From Candidatus Omnitrophota bacterium (lineage in GTDB: Bacteria; Hinthialibacterota; Hinthialibacteria; Hinthialibacterales; JAKPRU01), in the NCBI GenBank assembly GCA_029570205.1, contig JAKQSI010000118.1:62001-126000 (forward strand): 64,000 nt of DNA, written 5' to 3'. The stretch's first letter is position 1. Every line of letters starts with the position of its first letter. The notes below the pieces were generated by a model that searched no databases, was not told the DNA's origin, and saw nothing but the letters and a program-made list of their open reading frames with translations. Below are positions 1 to 7,800 of this stretch, piece by piece. The position numbers and the translations under genes are program-made.

Positions 1-642
1 CCGACGCCCCTCACATTGAGGCGTCAGAATAACCAGGGAATTCTCTTCGATTCTCCCTTCCACGAGTTTTCCCGTAACCACGGCTTCCAGCGCTCCGTTT
101 TCGGGCACTTCCGTCATTGGGACTTCCCAAGTCGGATGCGCCGAATGCAATGTTATCGGCAGATTCCCGGAAAAGGTCTGTGGTCCTTCGAGATCGAGAG
201 ACGTTGATACCAGGCTCTTGCTCCGGTCTTCCTGGGGCACATCAGGACAGCCGATTACCCACCCCGGCCCGCTGAAATTGAATGACACCTCCATCCCCAA
301 CCGTTTCGCCTCCGCAACTGTGTGACGGATCATCTCAAAAAACTCATCCGATAGAAACGGGATGTTTCCCTTTGTGTACACGGCCTCCATGGAGATTTGT
401 TCTACTCCGCCGATCCCCTTGGCGTGCATCTCCTCCAGTTCCCAGGTAATTTCCTCTTTCGTCACCGCGTTACCCATCCACCACCACCGTGTGTGCGGCC
501 AACAATCCACCGGCGGATTCTGAAAGTTCTCACGCAGTTTTGGGAGCATCTCTGCGCCCTCTATATTCAGGTTGGGGCACAGCAAAACGGCTGACAGAAA
601 GAAAATACCTGGAATGCTGGAACACGAGAATCTGAAATCCAC
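1..642 (-). CDS. GH106-like alpha-L-rhamnosidase family protein, N-terminal part (runs off the left edge)
   Basis: This gene is not in the ORF track because it has no stop inside the window; I read it by translating the complement. It begins with GTG, with AGGAGGT eight bases upstream, and stays open for 214 codons to the edge. A signal peptide (about residues 1-30) precedes a stretch with the pattern WWWMGNAVTKEEITWELEEM, then GIGGVEQ and EAKRLGMEVSFNFSGPGW. That order of motifs is typical of the N-terminus of GH106-type enzymes, which remove rhamnose from plant or algal polysaccharides. The predicted role is extracytoplasmic glycan breakdown. The catalytic region lies outside the window, so activity is not shown. 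It is divergent from the gene at 874. Confidence 0.75.
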   Translation of the reverse strand, partial: MDFRFSCSSIPGIFFLSAVLLCPNLNIEGAEMLPKLRENFQNPPVDCWPHTRWWWMGNAVTKEEITWELEEMHAKGIGGVEQISMEAVYTKGNIPFLSDEFFEMIRHTVAEAKRLGMEVSFNFSGPGWVIGCPDVPQEDRSKSLVSTSLDLEGPQTFSGNLPITLHSAHPTWEVPMTEVPENGALEAVVTGKLVEGRIEENSLVILTPQCEGRR

Positions 643-873
643 GCGAAAAACCTCCTGAATAAGAATGATCTTTGTTGAGAGATGGTCGAGGAATCTTACA
701 CACAAACAACGCAGCCCACTCCTGCCAGGAATGCGAATCGGCTATTCTATCTCTGTGAATGGAATGCCACCGGCGTCATTCCGGCAAATGCCAAAATCCA
801 AATCGGGTAGCACAGGTTTTCAGCCTGTGGGATGATATCCATCTCATCATCAAAGAGATAGGGGTTTTTAAAC
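643..873. other. Divergent intergenic region with two hairpin elements
   Basis: This spacer lies between two outward-facing genes and should hold both promoters, although I cannot pick convincing -35/-10 pairs. It carries CCGGCGTCATTCCGG near 770-784 and the CACAGG-loop-CCTGTG hairpin at 811-829, which belongs to the repeat superfamily found throughout the window. Confidence 0.5.
811..829. repeat. Hairpin element, CACAGG type
   Basis: CACAGG-TTTTCAG-CCTGTG gives a six-pair stem preceded by GTAG, as in many other copies in this window. It lies 45 bases before the start of the next gene. Confidence 0.7.
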
Positions 874-1992
874 TTGAAGAATCGAAGCATGTCGCGAATA
901 TCGCTTTGCTTGCTCCTGCTTGGTTGGATATCTTCGCATCTCCCTGTCCCGGCTTGTGATGTGCCGGTGTTTCGCTATGCCCTGGAACGCTGGCCTGCCG
1001 ACCGCTATCAACTCACCGTGTATCACCGTGGACCTCTCACCCCTGAATCCAAAACTCTCGTTGATTCGCTGGACGCGCGATCTTTCAGCCGGGTTCCCTA
1101 CTCGAATTATGAACTCTCCCTGGTCGATCTTGCTGTTCTTCAGCCTTCTCAAGTACCGCAAGAATTCGATCCCGAATTGACTTCCCCCTGGATTGAATTG
1201 AAATATCCCGACTATTCCTTGCCGAATCAAACGGTCTGGTCCGGGGCGCTCACCCCGGAAGTTGTGCGCACTCTTCCTGATTCCCCCGCTCGCCGTGAAA
1301 TCGCCAGGCGGATTCTCAGCGAGGAAACGGCTGTCTGGATTCTGCTGGAGAGTGGCGATACCTCCAAAGATGATCCGGCTTTCTCTCTTCTTGAGGAAAC
1401 TCTGAACGAATTGGAAAAAGAGTTGGAGATTCCGGAACAAACCTATTTTCAGGGATTGCCGGCCGGGGGAACCATGCCGGATCTCAAAATCGACTTCTCG
1501 GTTCTCCGTGTCTCGAGCACAGACCCTGATGAGAGATTTCTTGTTGAAATGCTGATTCGCAGTGAGCCGGATCTTTTGGAGTACGCCTCCGAGCCGATGG
1601 TGTTTCCGGTGTATGGACGTGGCCGGATTCTGTACTCACTGGTCGGGAAGGGAATCACGAAAGAGAATATCGCGGAAGCCTGTCAGTTCCTTGTCGGACC
1701 GTGTTCCTGCCAGGTCAAAGCGCTCAATCCGGGTGTGGATCTGTTGATTGCCGCCGATTGGGAAGCCGGTGTCGGGGAAAGCCTTGTGGCGGAATGGGAA
1801 AGATCCACAATCATGGGTGTTCCGGCCGCGCTGGGCAATGCGACCGGCGAACTCGCAATGGCCGAAAGCGACACAGCCTCAGCCTTCGGGCTGGAAGGTT
1901 GGGCAAATCGAAATATCTTGTGGGTCCTGGTGGCGATTGTGGCGGTCAATGTGGTCTTCATGCTGATTTTGAAACTCCGTCGGTCAAAATGA
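874..1992 (+). CDS. Hypothetical exported protein with C-terminal membrane anchor
   Basis: I do not recognise a named family. The protein has an N-terminal signal peptide ending near a cysteine (PACDVPVFRYALERW), a soluble region of about 310 residues, and one C-terminal transmembrane helix (NILWVLVAIVAVNVVFMLIL) followed by a basic tail, so it should sit anchored in a membrane with its bulk outside the cytoplasm. Cys-Asx-Val-Pro-Val-Phe-Arg-Tyr-Ala-Leu-Glu-Arg-Trp is a pattern I associate with planctomycete-type proteins of unknown function. The track start is TTG at 874 with AGGGG upstream; ATG at 889 is an equally possible start and keeps the signal peptide. It converges on folK with a gap of about 25 bases. 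Confidence 0.7.
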   Translation: MKNRSMSRISLCLLLLGWISSHLPVPACDVPVFRYALERWPADRYQLTVYHRGPLTPESKTLVDSLDARSFSRVPYSNYELSLVDLAVLQPSQVPQEFDPELTSPWIELKYPDYSLPNQTVWSGALTPEVVRTLPDSPARREIARRILSEETAVWILLESGDTSKDDPAFSLLEETLNELEKELEIPEQTYFQGLPAGGTMPDLKIDFSVLRVSSTDPDERFLVEMLIRSEPDLLEYASEPMVFPVYGRGRILYSLVGKGITKENIAEACQFLVGPCSCQVKALNPGVDLLIAADWEAGVGESLVAEWERSTIMGVPAALGNATGELAMAESDTASAFGLEGWANRNILWVLVAIVAVNVVFMLILKLRRSK

Positions 1993-2017
1993 ATCCGCCT
2001 GAAAGCGAGGTTGGATG

Positions 2018-2614
2018 TCATGGTGTCTTCCCGCGCTCATCTCTAACCTGCCGGGCGTGGGCTATGCTGCGATTGTCTGTATGTCCCTCCTTGCGGGATT
2101 GCCGTGTATTTCCCGGACAGATCTGCCTCAATGGCTGTCGATCCGCCAATTGTTCCGCCCGCTCCGATACGGTCCATTCAAACCCCGGCGGGATCAGGTC
2201 GGGGGCCAGATTGCTCAGCGGTTGCAGGTAGAATCGCCGGACATGAATCCCCGGATGTGGAATGGTTAAACGGGGCGTAGCGATTTTCCTTTCCCCCCAC
2301 ACCATAATGTCGATATCCATCACTCGATTCTCGTAACGAATCCGTGGACCGGGTTGCCGTCCGAGCCGAACCTCGATTTCCTGCAATCTGTCCAGCAATG
2401 CCTGCGGCTCCATTTCGGTTCGAATCTCCACCGCCGCATTCAGAAACGGCGGTGTGTCATCTGTCATAAACATGGCAGGGGATTCATACATGGAGGAAAT
2501 GCCCAGTACCGTCAAATCGGGGATTTTCCGCAATTCCGCAATCGCAGCGGAGAGAAATGCCTGTCGATTCCCCAAGTTCGACCCTAATGAAAGAAAGACT
2601 CGTTCGCACTCCAT
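2018..2614 (-). CDS. folK: 2-amino-4-hydroxy-6-hydroxymethyldihydropteridine diphosphokinase (HPPK)
   Basis: The enzyme transfers pyrophosphate from ATP to 6-hydroxymethyl-7,8-dihydropterin in folate synthesis. The protein starts MECERVFLSLGSNLGNR, the family's N-terminal signature, and has the RYENRVMDIDIMVWG motif that supplies the metal-binding aspartates, followed by IPHPGIHVRRF. I start it at ATG 2614, with AGGA about eight bases upstream. The track ORF begins further out, but those extra residues are translated from hairpin repeats. At 198 residues it is longer than the usual 160 or so; the last 40 are basic, low in hydrophobics and unlike the family, perhaps from loss of the original stop. 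No other folate gene is nearby. Confidence 0.92.
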   Translation of the reverse strand: MECERVFLSLGSNLGNRQAFLSAAIAELRKIPDLTVLGISSMYESPAMFMTDDTPPFLNAAVEIRTEMEPQALLDRLQEIEVRLGRQPGPRIRYENRVMDIDIMVWGERKIATPRLTIPHPGIHVRRFYLQPLSNLAPDLIPPGFEWTVSERAEQLADRQPLRQICPGNTRQSRKEGHTDNRSIAHARQVRDERGKTP

Positions 2615-2666
2615 CTCCGGTTTCCTGTGATCTCGCCGACCGCTTTGGTCTGTTGTCGCTCCACGC

Positions 2667-2879
2667 CACAGGCTCGAAGCCCGTGCCATCCTCTTCTCCA
2701 ACGCACTCCGGGAGTTTCTCTCTTCTCCCTCTCCCTCCGGGAGACGGTTGGGGTGAGGGTTCTTCCTATGGCAGAGCTTGCCATTCATGCCTGGTATCGG
2801 TGTAGGGCAGGTTCAACCTGTCTGCAGGCCAGCCCGACCGATTGTAAATAATCCGGGTGGCGCCGGCATCTTGCCGGCG
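2667..2879. repeat. Cluster of five dissimilar hairpins between folK and cimA
   Basis: Five palindromes follow one another: CACAGGCTCGAAGCCCGTG (2667-2685), a CCCTCTCCCTCCGGGAGA...GGGGTGAGGG element (about 2710-2760, of a type common in many bacteria), ATGGCA-GAGCT-TGCCAT (2769-2785), CAGGTT-CA-ACCTG (about 2809-2822) and CGCCGGC-ATCTT-GCCGGCG (2861-2879). They differ in stem sequence but share the pattern of a 6-7 pair stem and a short loop. They extend the folK reading frame upstream without being part of the protein. Confidence 0.75.
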
Positions 2880-2903
2880 ATCCTTTCTTATGCAATCCCA
2901 GCC

Positions 2904-2931
2904 TTGACGCGCAACCGAATGTTGGATAAAT
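2904..2931 (+). promoter_or_regulatory. Candidate promoter for the cimA leader
   Basis: TTGACG at 2904 is followed after 15-16 bases by GATAAA/ATAAAT near 2925-2931. The spacing is a little short, so this is tentative, but it is correctly placed about 30 bases before the leader peptide. Confidence 0.4.
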
Positions 2932-2961
2932 TGTTTATATTCGTCATTGAGTAAAAAAACC

Positions 2962-3027
2962 ATGACACACACCATAGAGATCATCGGCATTATTATCGGC
3001 CAGGGCGGCCCTGGTCCGATGCCGTGA
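2962..3027 (+). CDS. Isoleucine-rich leader peptide of the cimA attenuator
   Basis: A 21-codon reading frame, too short for the ORF track, encodes MTHTIEIIGIIIGQGGPGPMP. Six of its residues 5-12 are isoleucine, using ATA, ATC and ATT codons. It ends 23 bases before a strong intrinsic terminator and about 120 bases before a gene of isoleucine synthesis. This is the classic layout of a ribosome-mediated attenuator: shortage of charged tRNA-Ile would stall the ribosome in the Ile run. No strong Shine-Dalgarno precedes the ATG, which is the weak point. Confidence 0.8.
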   Translation: MTHTIEIIGIIIGQGGPGPMP

Positions 3028-3089
3028 TGATCTCCGGCACAGGACAGGTAAACCGCCCGAAGCGTGCAAAACCTTCGGGCGGTTTTTTT
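2979..3089 (+). promoter_or_regulatory. Transcription attenuator of cimA (pause hairpin, antiterminator, terminator)
   Basis: The Ile-codon segment GATCATCGGCAT (2979-2990) can pair with ATGCCG(TG)ATGATC (3019-3032) around the leader stop codon, as a pause hairpin. GGGCGG (3003-3008) is the exact complement of CCGCCC (3053-3058), the 5' arm of the terminator, so it can act as antiterminator. A ribosome stalled on the Ile codons leaves GGGCGG free; one that reaches the stop at 3025-3027 should mask it and let the terminator form. The pairings are visible in the sequence; the mechanism is inferred from known amino-acid operon attenuators. Confidence 0.75.
3051..3089 (+). terminator. Intrinsic terminator of the cimA attenuator
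   Basis: AACCGCCCGAAG (3051-3062) and CTTCGGGCGGTT (3073-3084) form a perfect 12-pair stem with a ten-base loop, running straight into seven T residues (3083-3089). It lies before the cimA start codon, so it can only work as a conditional terminator. Confidence 0.9.
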
Positions 3090-3146
3090 GTGTCCGGGGA
3101 TGCCACCGGTTCAAGGTGTCCCATAGATCATACGGAGGTCAGTACC

Positions 3147-4727
3147 ATGGGTCAGCGAATTGAAATCTTCGATACAACATTGCGCGATGGAACACAGGGT
3201 GAGGGGGTCAATCTCTCCGCCGAGGACAAGATTCGGATCGCCGTCCGATTGGATGAGTTCGGTGTCGATTTCATTGAGGGGGGCTGGCCCGGCTCCAACC
3301 CGAAAGATGTCGAGTTCTTCCGAAACATCCACAATATCAAACTGAGTCACGCGAAAATCACCGCATTCGGAAGCACGCGACATGCGAAATACCCCGCCGA
3401 CCAGGACCCCAATCTCCTCAAGATGATCGAATCGGGCACGGAAGTCGTGACAATCTTCGGCAAGACTTGGGACCTTCATGTCACCGCCGCCTTGCAGGTG
3501 GATCTCAATACAAACCTGGAGATGATTCGCGATTCCGTGGCGTTTCTCAAGAAGAATGGGCGGATGGTGATCTACGATGCCGAACATTACTTCGACGGCT
3601 GCAAAGGCCATCTCGAATACGCACTCAAAACCATCCGTGCCGCACAAGAGGCAGGCGCAGACCGCATCGTTTTGTGCGATACCAATGGCGGATCGCTTCC
3701 CCATGAAATCGCTCAATACACCCGCGAAGCCGCACAGGTCTGCTCCGTGCCTCTTGGGATTCACTGCCATAACGATTCAGGGCTGGCCGTCGCCAACAGT
3801 CTGATCGCCGTCCAGAACGGTGTTACCCATGTTCAAGGGACAATAAATGGGTATGGCGAGCGATGCGGCAACGCCGATTTGTGCGTAGTGATTCCCAATC
3901 TGGTACTCAAATTGGGTTATGAAGCCGTTCGAGAAGGAGAATTGCCTAATCTGACCGGCCTCTCGCGGTATATCGAGGAGTTGGCCAACCTTCCACGCCG
4001 GGATGACCGCCCGTTTGTCGGCATGTCCGCCTTTGCCCACAAGGGCGGGATTCATGTCAGCGCGGTCCAGCGGGAAAGCCGCACCTATGAGCATATCGAT
4101 CCCAAACTGGTCGGCAACCGGCAGCGCATTCTCGTTTCGGAACTCTCGGGCCGGTCCAATGTCATCCATCAGGCAAAATTGATGGGAATCGATCTCGAAA
4201 AAAGCCGCGAGGGGTCAAGAATTGTCCAACGAATCAAAGAAATGGAGAACCAGGGCTATTTCTTTGAGGCGGCGGACGGCTCGCTGGAACTGCTGATCCG
4301 GCGGGAACTCGGTCAACACCGCAAGTTCTTCGAAACGATCAGTTACCGTGTCATCGTCGAGGACACCGCGGCGGGCAATCTCTGGACAGAGGCCACAGTT
4401 CGGGTGCGGGTCAATGGCGATGTACTCTACGAGGTGTCGGATGGAGACGGCCCGATAAATGCCCTGGATACCGCGCTTCGCAAAGCCCTCACCCACAAGT
4501 ATCCGCAGCTGTCTCAAGTTCGCCTCCATGATTACAAGGTGCGCATCATCAATTCCCAGGCCGGAACCGCCGCCAAAACCAGGGTCCTGATCGAGTCCGG
4601 CGATGGCGAGCGGGATTGGATCACCATCGGGGTCTCCGAAAACATTATCGAGGCTTCCTGGGAAGCCCTCATGGACAGCATCGATTACCGCCTCCTTCTC
4701 GACGAATTAAAATTAAAAGGCTCCTGA
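3147..4727 (+). CDS. cimA: (R)-citramalate synthase
   Basis: The enzyme condenses acetyl-CoA with pyruvate to citramalate, the first step of the threonine-independent route to isoleucine. The protein (526 residues) has IEIFDTTLRDGTQGEG near residue 6, HCHNDSGLAVAN near 206 and FAHKGGIHVSA near 297, which are the catalytic and metal-binding motifs of the LeuA/CimA/homocitrate synthase family, plus a C-terminal LeuA-type allosteric domain (about 390-520). The length and the DGTQGEGVNLS signature favour the CimA branch over isopropylmalate synthase. I start it at ATG 3147, with GGAGGT seven bases upstream; the track start at 3024 reads through the attenuator terminator and is wrong. The Ile-rich leader independently supports the isoleucine role. 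Confidence 0.9.
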   Translation: MGQRIEIFDTTLRDGTQGEGVNLSAEDKIRIAVRLDEFGVDFIEGGWPGSNPKDVEFFRNIHNIKLSHAKITAFGSTRHAKYPADQDPNLLKMIESGTEVVTIFGKTWDLHVTAALQVDLNTNLEMIRDSVAFLKKNGRMVIYDAEHYFDGCKGHLEYALKTIRAAQEAGADRIVLCDTNGGSLPHEIAQYTREAAQVCSVPLGIHCHNDSGLAVANSLIAVQNGVTHVQGTINGYGERCGNADLCVVIPNLVLKLGYEAVREGELPNLTGLSRYIEELANLPRRDDRPFVGMSAFAHKGGIHVSAVQRESRTYEHIDPKLVGNRQRILVSELSGRSNVIHQAKLMGIDLEKSREGSRIVQRIKEMENQGYFFEAADGSLELLIRRELGQHRKFFETISYRVIVEDTAAGNLWTEATVRVRVNGDVLYEVSDGDGPINALDTALRKALTHKYPQLSQVRLHDYKVRIINSQAGTAAKTRVLIESGDGERDWITIGVSENIIEASWEALMDSIDYRLLLDELKLKGS

Positions 4728-4751
4728 CCTGTAAATCGGTCCTTTTGCTTG

Positions 4752-4780
4752 TTGACTCCCGGAAACACGCGGACTACACT
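4752..4780 (+). promoter_or_regulatory. Sigma-70-type promoter
   Basis: TTGACT and TACACT are separated by exactly 17 bases. The promoter sits about 50 bases before the start codon at 4832, so the beta-propeller gene is probably transcribed separately from cimA. Confidence 0.7.
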
Positions 4781-4831
4781 ACCGCGTTGACTTACTCTGT
4801 ATTCATCATACAAAAGCCACAGGAGGTTGCC

Positions 4832-7800
4832 ATGAAACAGAACAGGTCTACCGGATCTCCCGCAAGATGGATTCTGCTTTCCCTACTCGCGCCGGCGCTG
4901 CTTCTTCCGTTCAAAGGATATTCTGCCGTGGCTTCGGGCGATCTTGCGAAGTCGCTTGTCCGGACTTCCGGCAAGAATACGGGAATCTGCTCGATCCTTG
5001 GGTGCGATGACGGCAACCTGGCAGTGGAGATGGCCCATGTCGGCAGCTTCCTTGTCCACGTGCAGGATCCCCGACAATCGGCAGTGGATACCATCCGAAA
5101 GATTGTCGATGCGGAAGGATTCTATGGAACGCAAGTCGTTGTCGAGAAGGGGGCGCTCAAGCCCCTGCCTTATGCCGACAATATGATCGACCTGGTTCTC
5201 GCGATCAATCTCCGTGATGGCGACCTTAAAGAAATTTACCCGAAGGAGATTCTTCGTGTGCTTTGCCCGGGGGGAACCGCTGTCCTGGGGGGGCCTAAGG
5301 ACAGTCTTTCCGCGAAAGTTCTGAAGAATTGGCTGAAGGAAGCGGGGATTGACAAGTCTTCCAACATCAAAGACGAGGATCGCATTCTGGTTATGATCCA
5401 TAAACCGCCTCTGGAGGGTGTGGATGATTGGAGTCACTGGGAACACAGCCCGGATAATAATCCGGCCTCCACGGATGCGGTGATCAAAGCGCCGTATATG
5501 ACCCAGTGGTTCGGCAAACCCTATTACATTGCCATGCCCGCAATCACCACCGCGGCAGGCGGGCGGGTCTTCATTGCCATGGGCCATATCGCCCACCATC
5601 AACGCGAAGAACTCTGGCTCAACACCCTTCTTGCAGAGAACGGATATAACGGCTCACTTCTCTGGAAACGTAAACTGCCGGATGGATATCTTGCCCACCG
5701 GTCGGCGTTCATTGCCACGGATGACAAGTTCTACCTGATCGATCCCATCGGAACCGGTTGCCTCGTGCTCAATGCACAAACCGGCGAGGAAGTGGACCGC
5801 ATCTCCATCGCAGAAGCCAACGGCGAATGGAAATGGATCGCTCTTCAGGACGGCATTCTCTATGCACTGGCGGGAAAACAGAGAGATCCTGCTGAAACCA
5901 CAATTGTTCGTAGTCCGTATACCAGCTGGAGCTGGGGAGAACTGAGCCGGGGCTATTACGAAAAAAGGGTCCCCTGGGGATTCGGCGAAACCCTGGTGGC
6001 GTACGATACCCGTGGAAAGAAACTGCTGTGGACTCACAAGGAAGAGCAGCCGATAGACTCCCGCGCCATGACCATGGGGGGCGGGCATCTGTTCTTCTAT
6101 GGGCCGGATTCTCGGATCGGATGCCTTGATATCAAGCACGGTGAGGTGGTTTGGATAAACGAAGATCCGAAAATCCGTGCCTTGATCGAAGAAGAAGGTC
6201 GTGGGCTGAGCTCCACACCCGGATTTAAAACCACCTGTATGTGTATCTATACCCCCGATGCTCTGTACTATCAGGGCCAGACCTTGATGAATGTGGTGGC
6301 CGTATCGACTAAAGACGGCTCCCTGATGTGGCACAGAAAGAAAACTTCCAGTAATCCGAATATCCTTTATGCGGACGGCAAACTCCTGGTGGGAATCGGG
6401 CCGGAGGGCAGCACCCTGATGGTCGATCCGCTGACCGGCGAAACCATCAAGGATCTCGGTTTCGCCAAACGCTCTTGTGCCCGACTTACAGCGACCCCGG
6501 ATTCGTTCTTTGTCCGCGGGATGCCGGAAGGACTTACCCGGTATGATCGCAACCTCAAAAAGGTTTTCTACAATGGCGCATTTCGACCGTCCTGCAACGA
6601 TGGCGTGATCGGAGCGAACGGCCTGTTGTATTTGGGGCCGTGGGCTTGCGACTGCAATCTGTCTCTCATGGGTCGTGTAGCCTTATGCTCGGCAGGCGAT
6701 TTTCAGTTTGATGTGAAAGCGACGGAATCGGATCGGCTGGAAGTCGGAAACGGGGACTTGTCCCGTGTGGCCCATTTCGAAATGGACGACAACGACTGGA
6801 GTGTCTATCGTGGGAATAATCACCACAGCGCCTCCACAAAAGTGGCTATTGCCGAACAGGCCAGCAATATCTGGGAGTTTGTGCCGGAGAGGCAGTTCAG
6901 TCCATCCGCCGCGACAGCGGCCGGCGGGCTGCTTTTCCTGGGCGGCGATGACGGTAAAGTGCGTGCCTTGGACGCAACCACGGGCACGATGGCGTGGACG
7001 TTTCTGACCGGCGGTCCCGTAACTCAACCGCCGACTCTTTGGAATGGCCGTGCCTATATCGGTTCCGGAGACGGGTACATCTATGCCCTGGAGGCCGCAA
7101 CCGGCCGGTTATTGTGGCGGTTCCGAGCGGCCCCGGTCGAGCGGCGCATCATGGTTTACGGATCGCTCTGCTCCACTTGGCCGGTCAACAGCGGAATCCT
7201 TGTTGAGGACGGTGTTGTGTATGCCGCAGCGGGTATTATCGACTATGACGGCACATATCTCTATGCGCTGGATGCCGTCACCGGGGAGATCATCTGGCAG
7301 AACCATTCCAGCGGCCATCTGGATAAGGAACTCCGTAAAGGCGTTTCCGCCCAGGGAATACTTACCTCGGCAGGCGCACGGCTCTGGATGCCGGGCGGGA
7401 ATATCATCTCACCCGCTGTCTATGACCTGAAAACCGGCGAGTATCTCGGAAAAGGCCCCGGCAACGGTGCGCCGGATATGAATGCCTGTCGCGGCGAGGA
7501 AATCGGGATTTTCCGCGACAAATTCATCATTCTGGGTGGCAGACTTCGGTACTCCGCCTCGGAGAATGTGGTCGATCCCGGCAGATTTGACGGACACGCT
7601 ATCGGCTCCGGTAAAGACTTCGGACCCGCGTCGCTTGTCGCCAAAGGCAAAATCCCGCCCGCCTGGAACGATCAACGGATGGCTTTTGCGGATGGCCTTT
7701 ATACAAAGATGGCCTGCTGTTCCGCGGACACCCTGGAGCGGTATTTGAGTCAGGGAGACGGGAAAATCCCCCCCGAACCGCTGTGGCGGGCGGTCACTCC

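Noticed and set aside
3024-3146. N-terminal extension of citramalate synthase given by the ORF track
   Set aside because: It is read through the attenuator terminator hairpin. A GGAGGT site sits seven bases before ATG 3147, where family homology begins.
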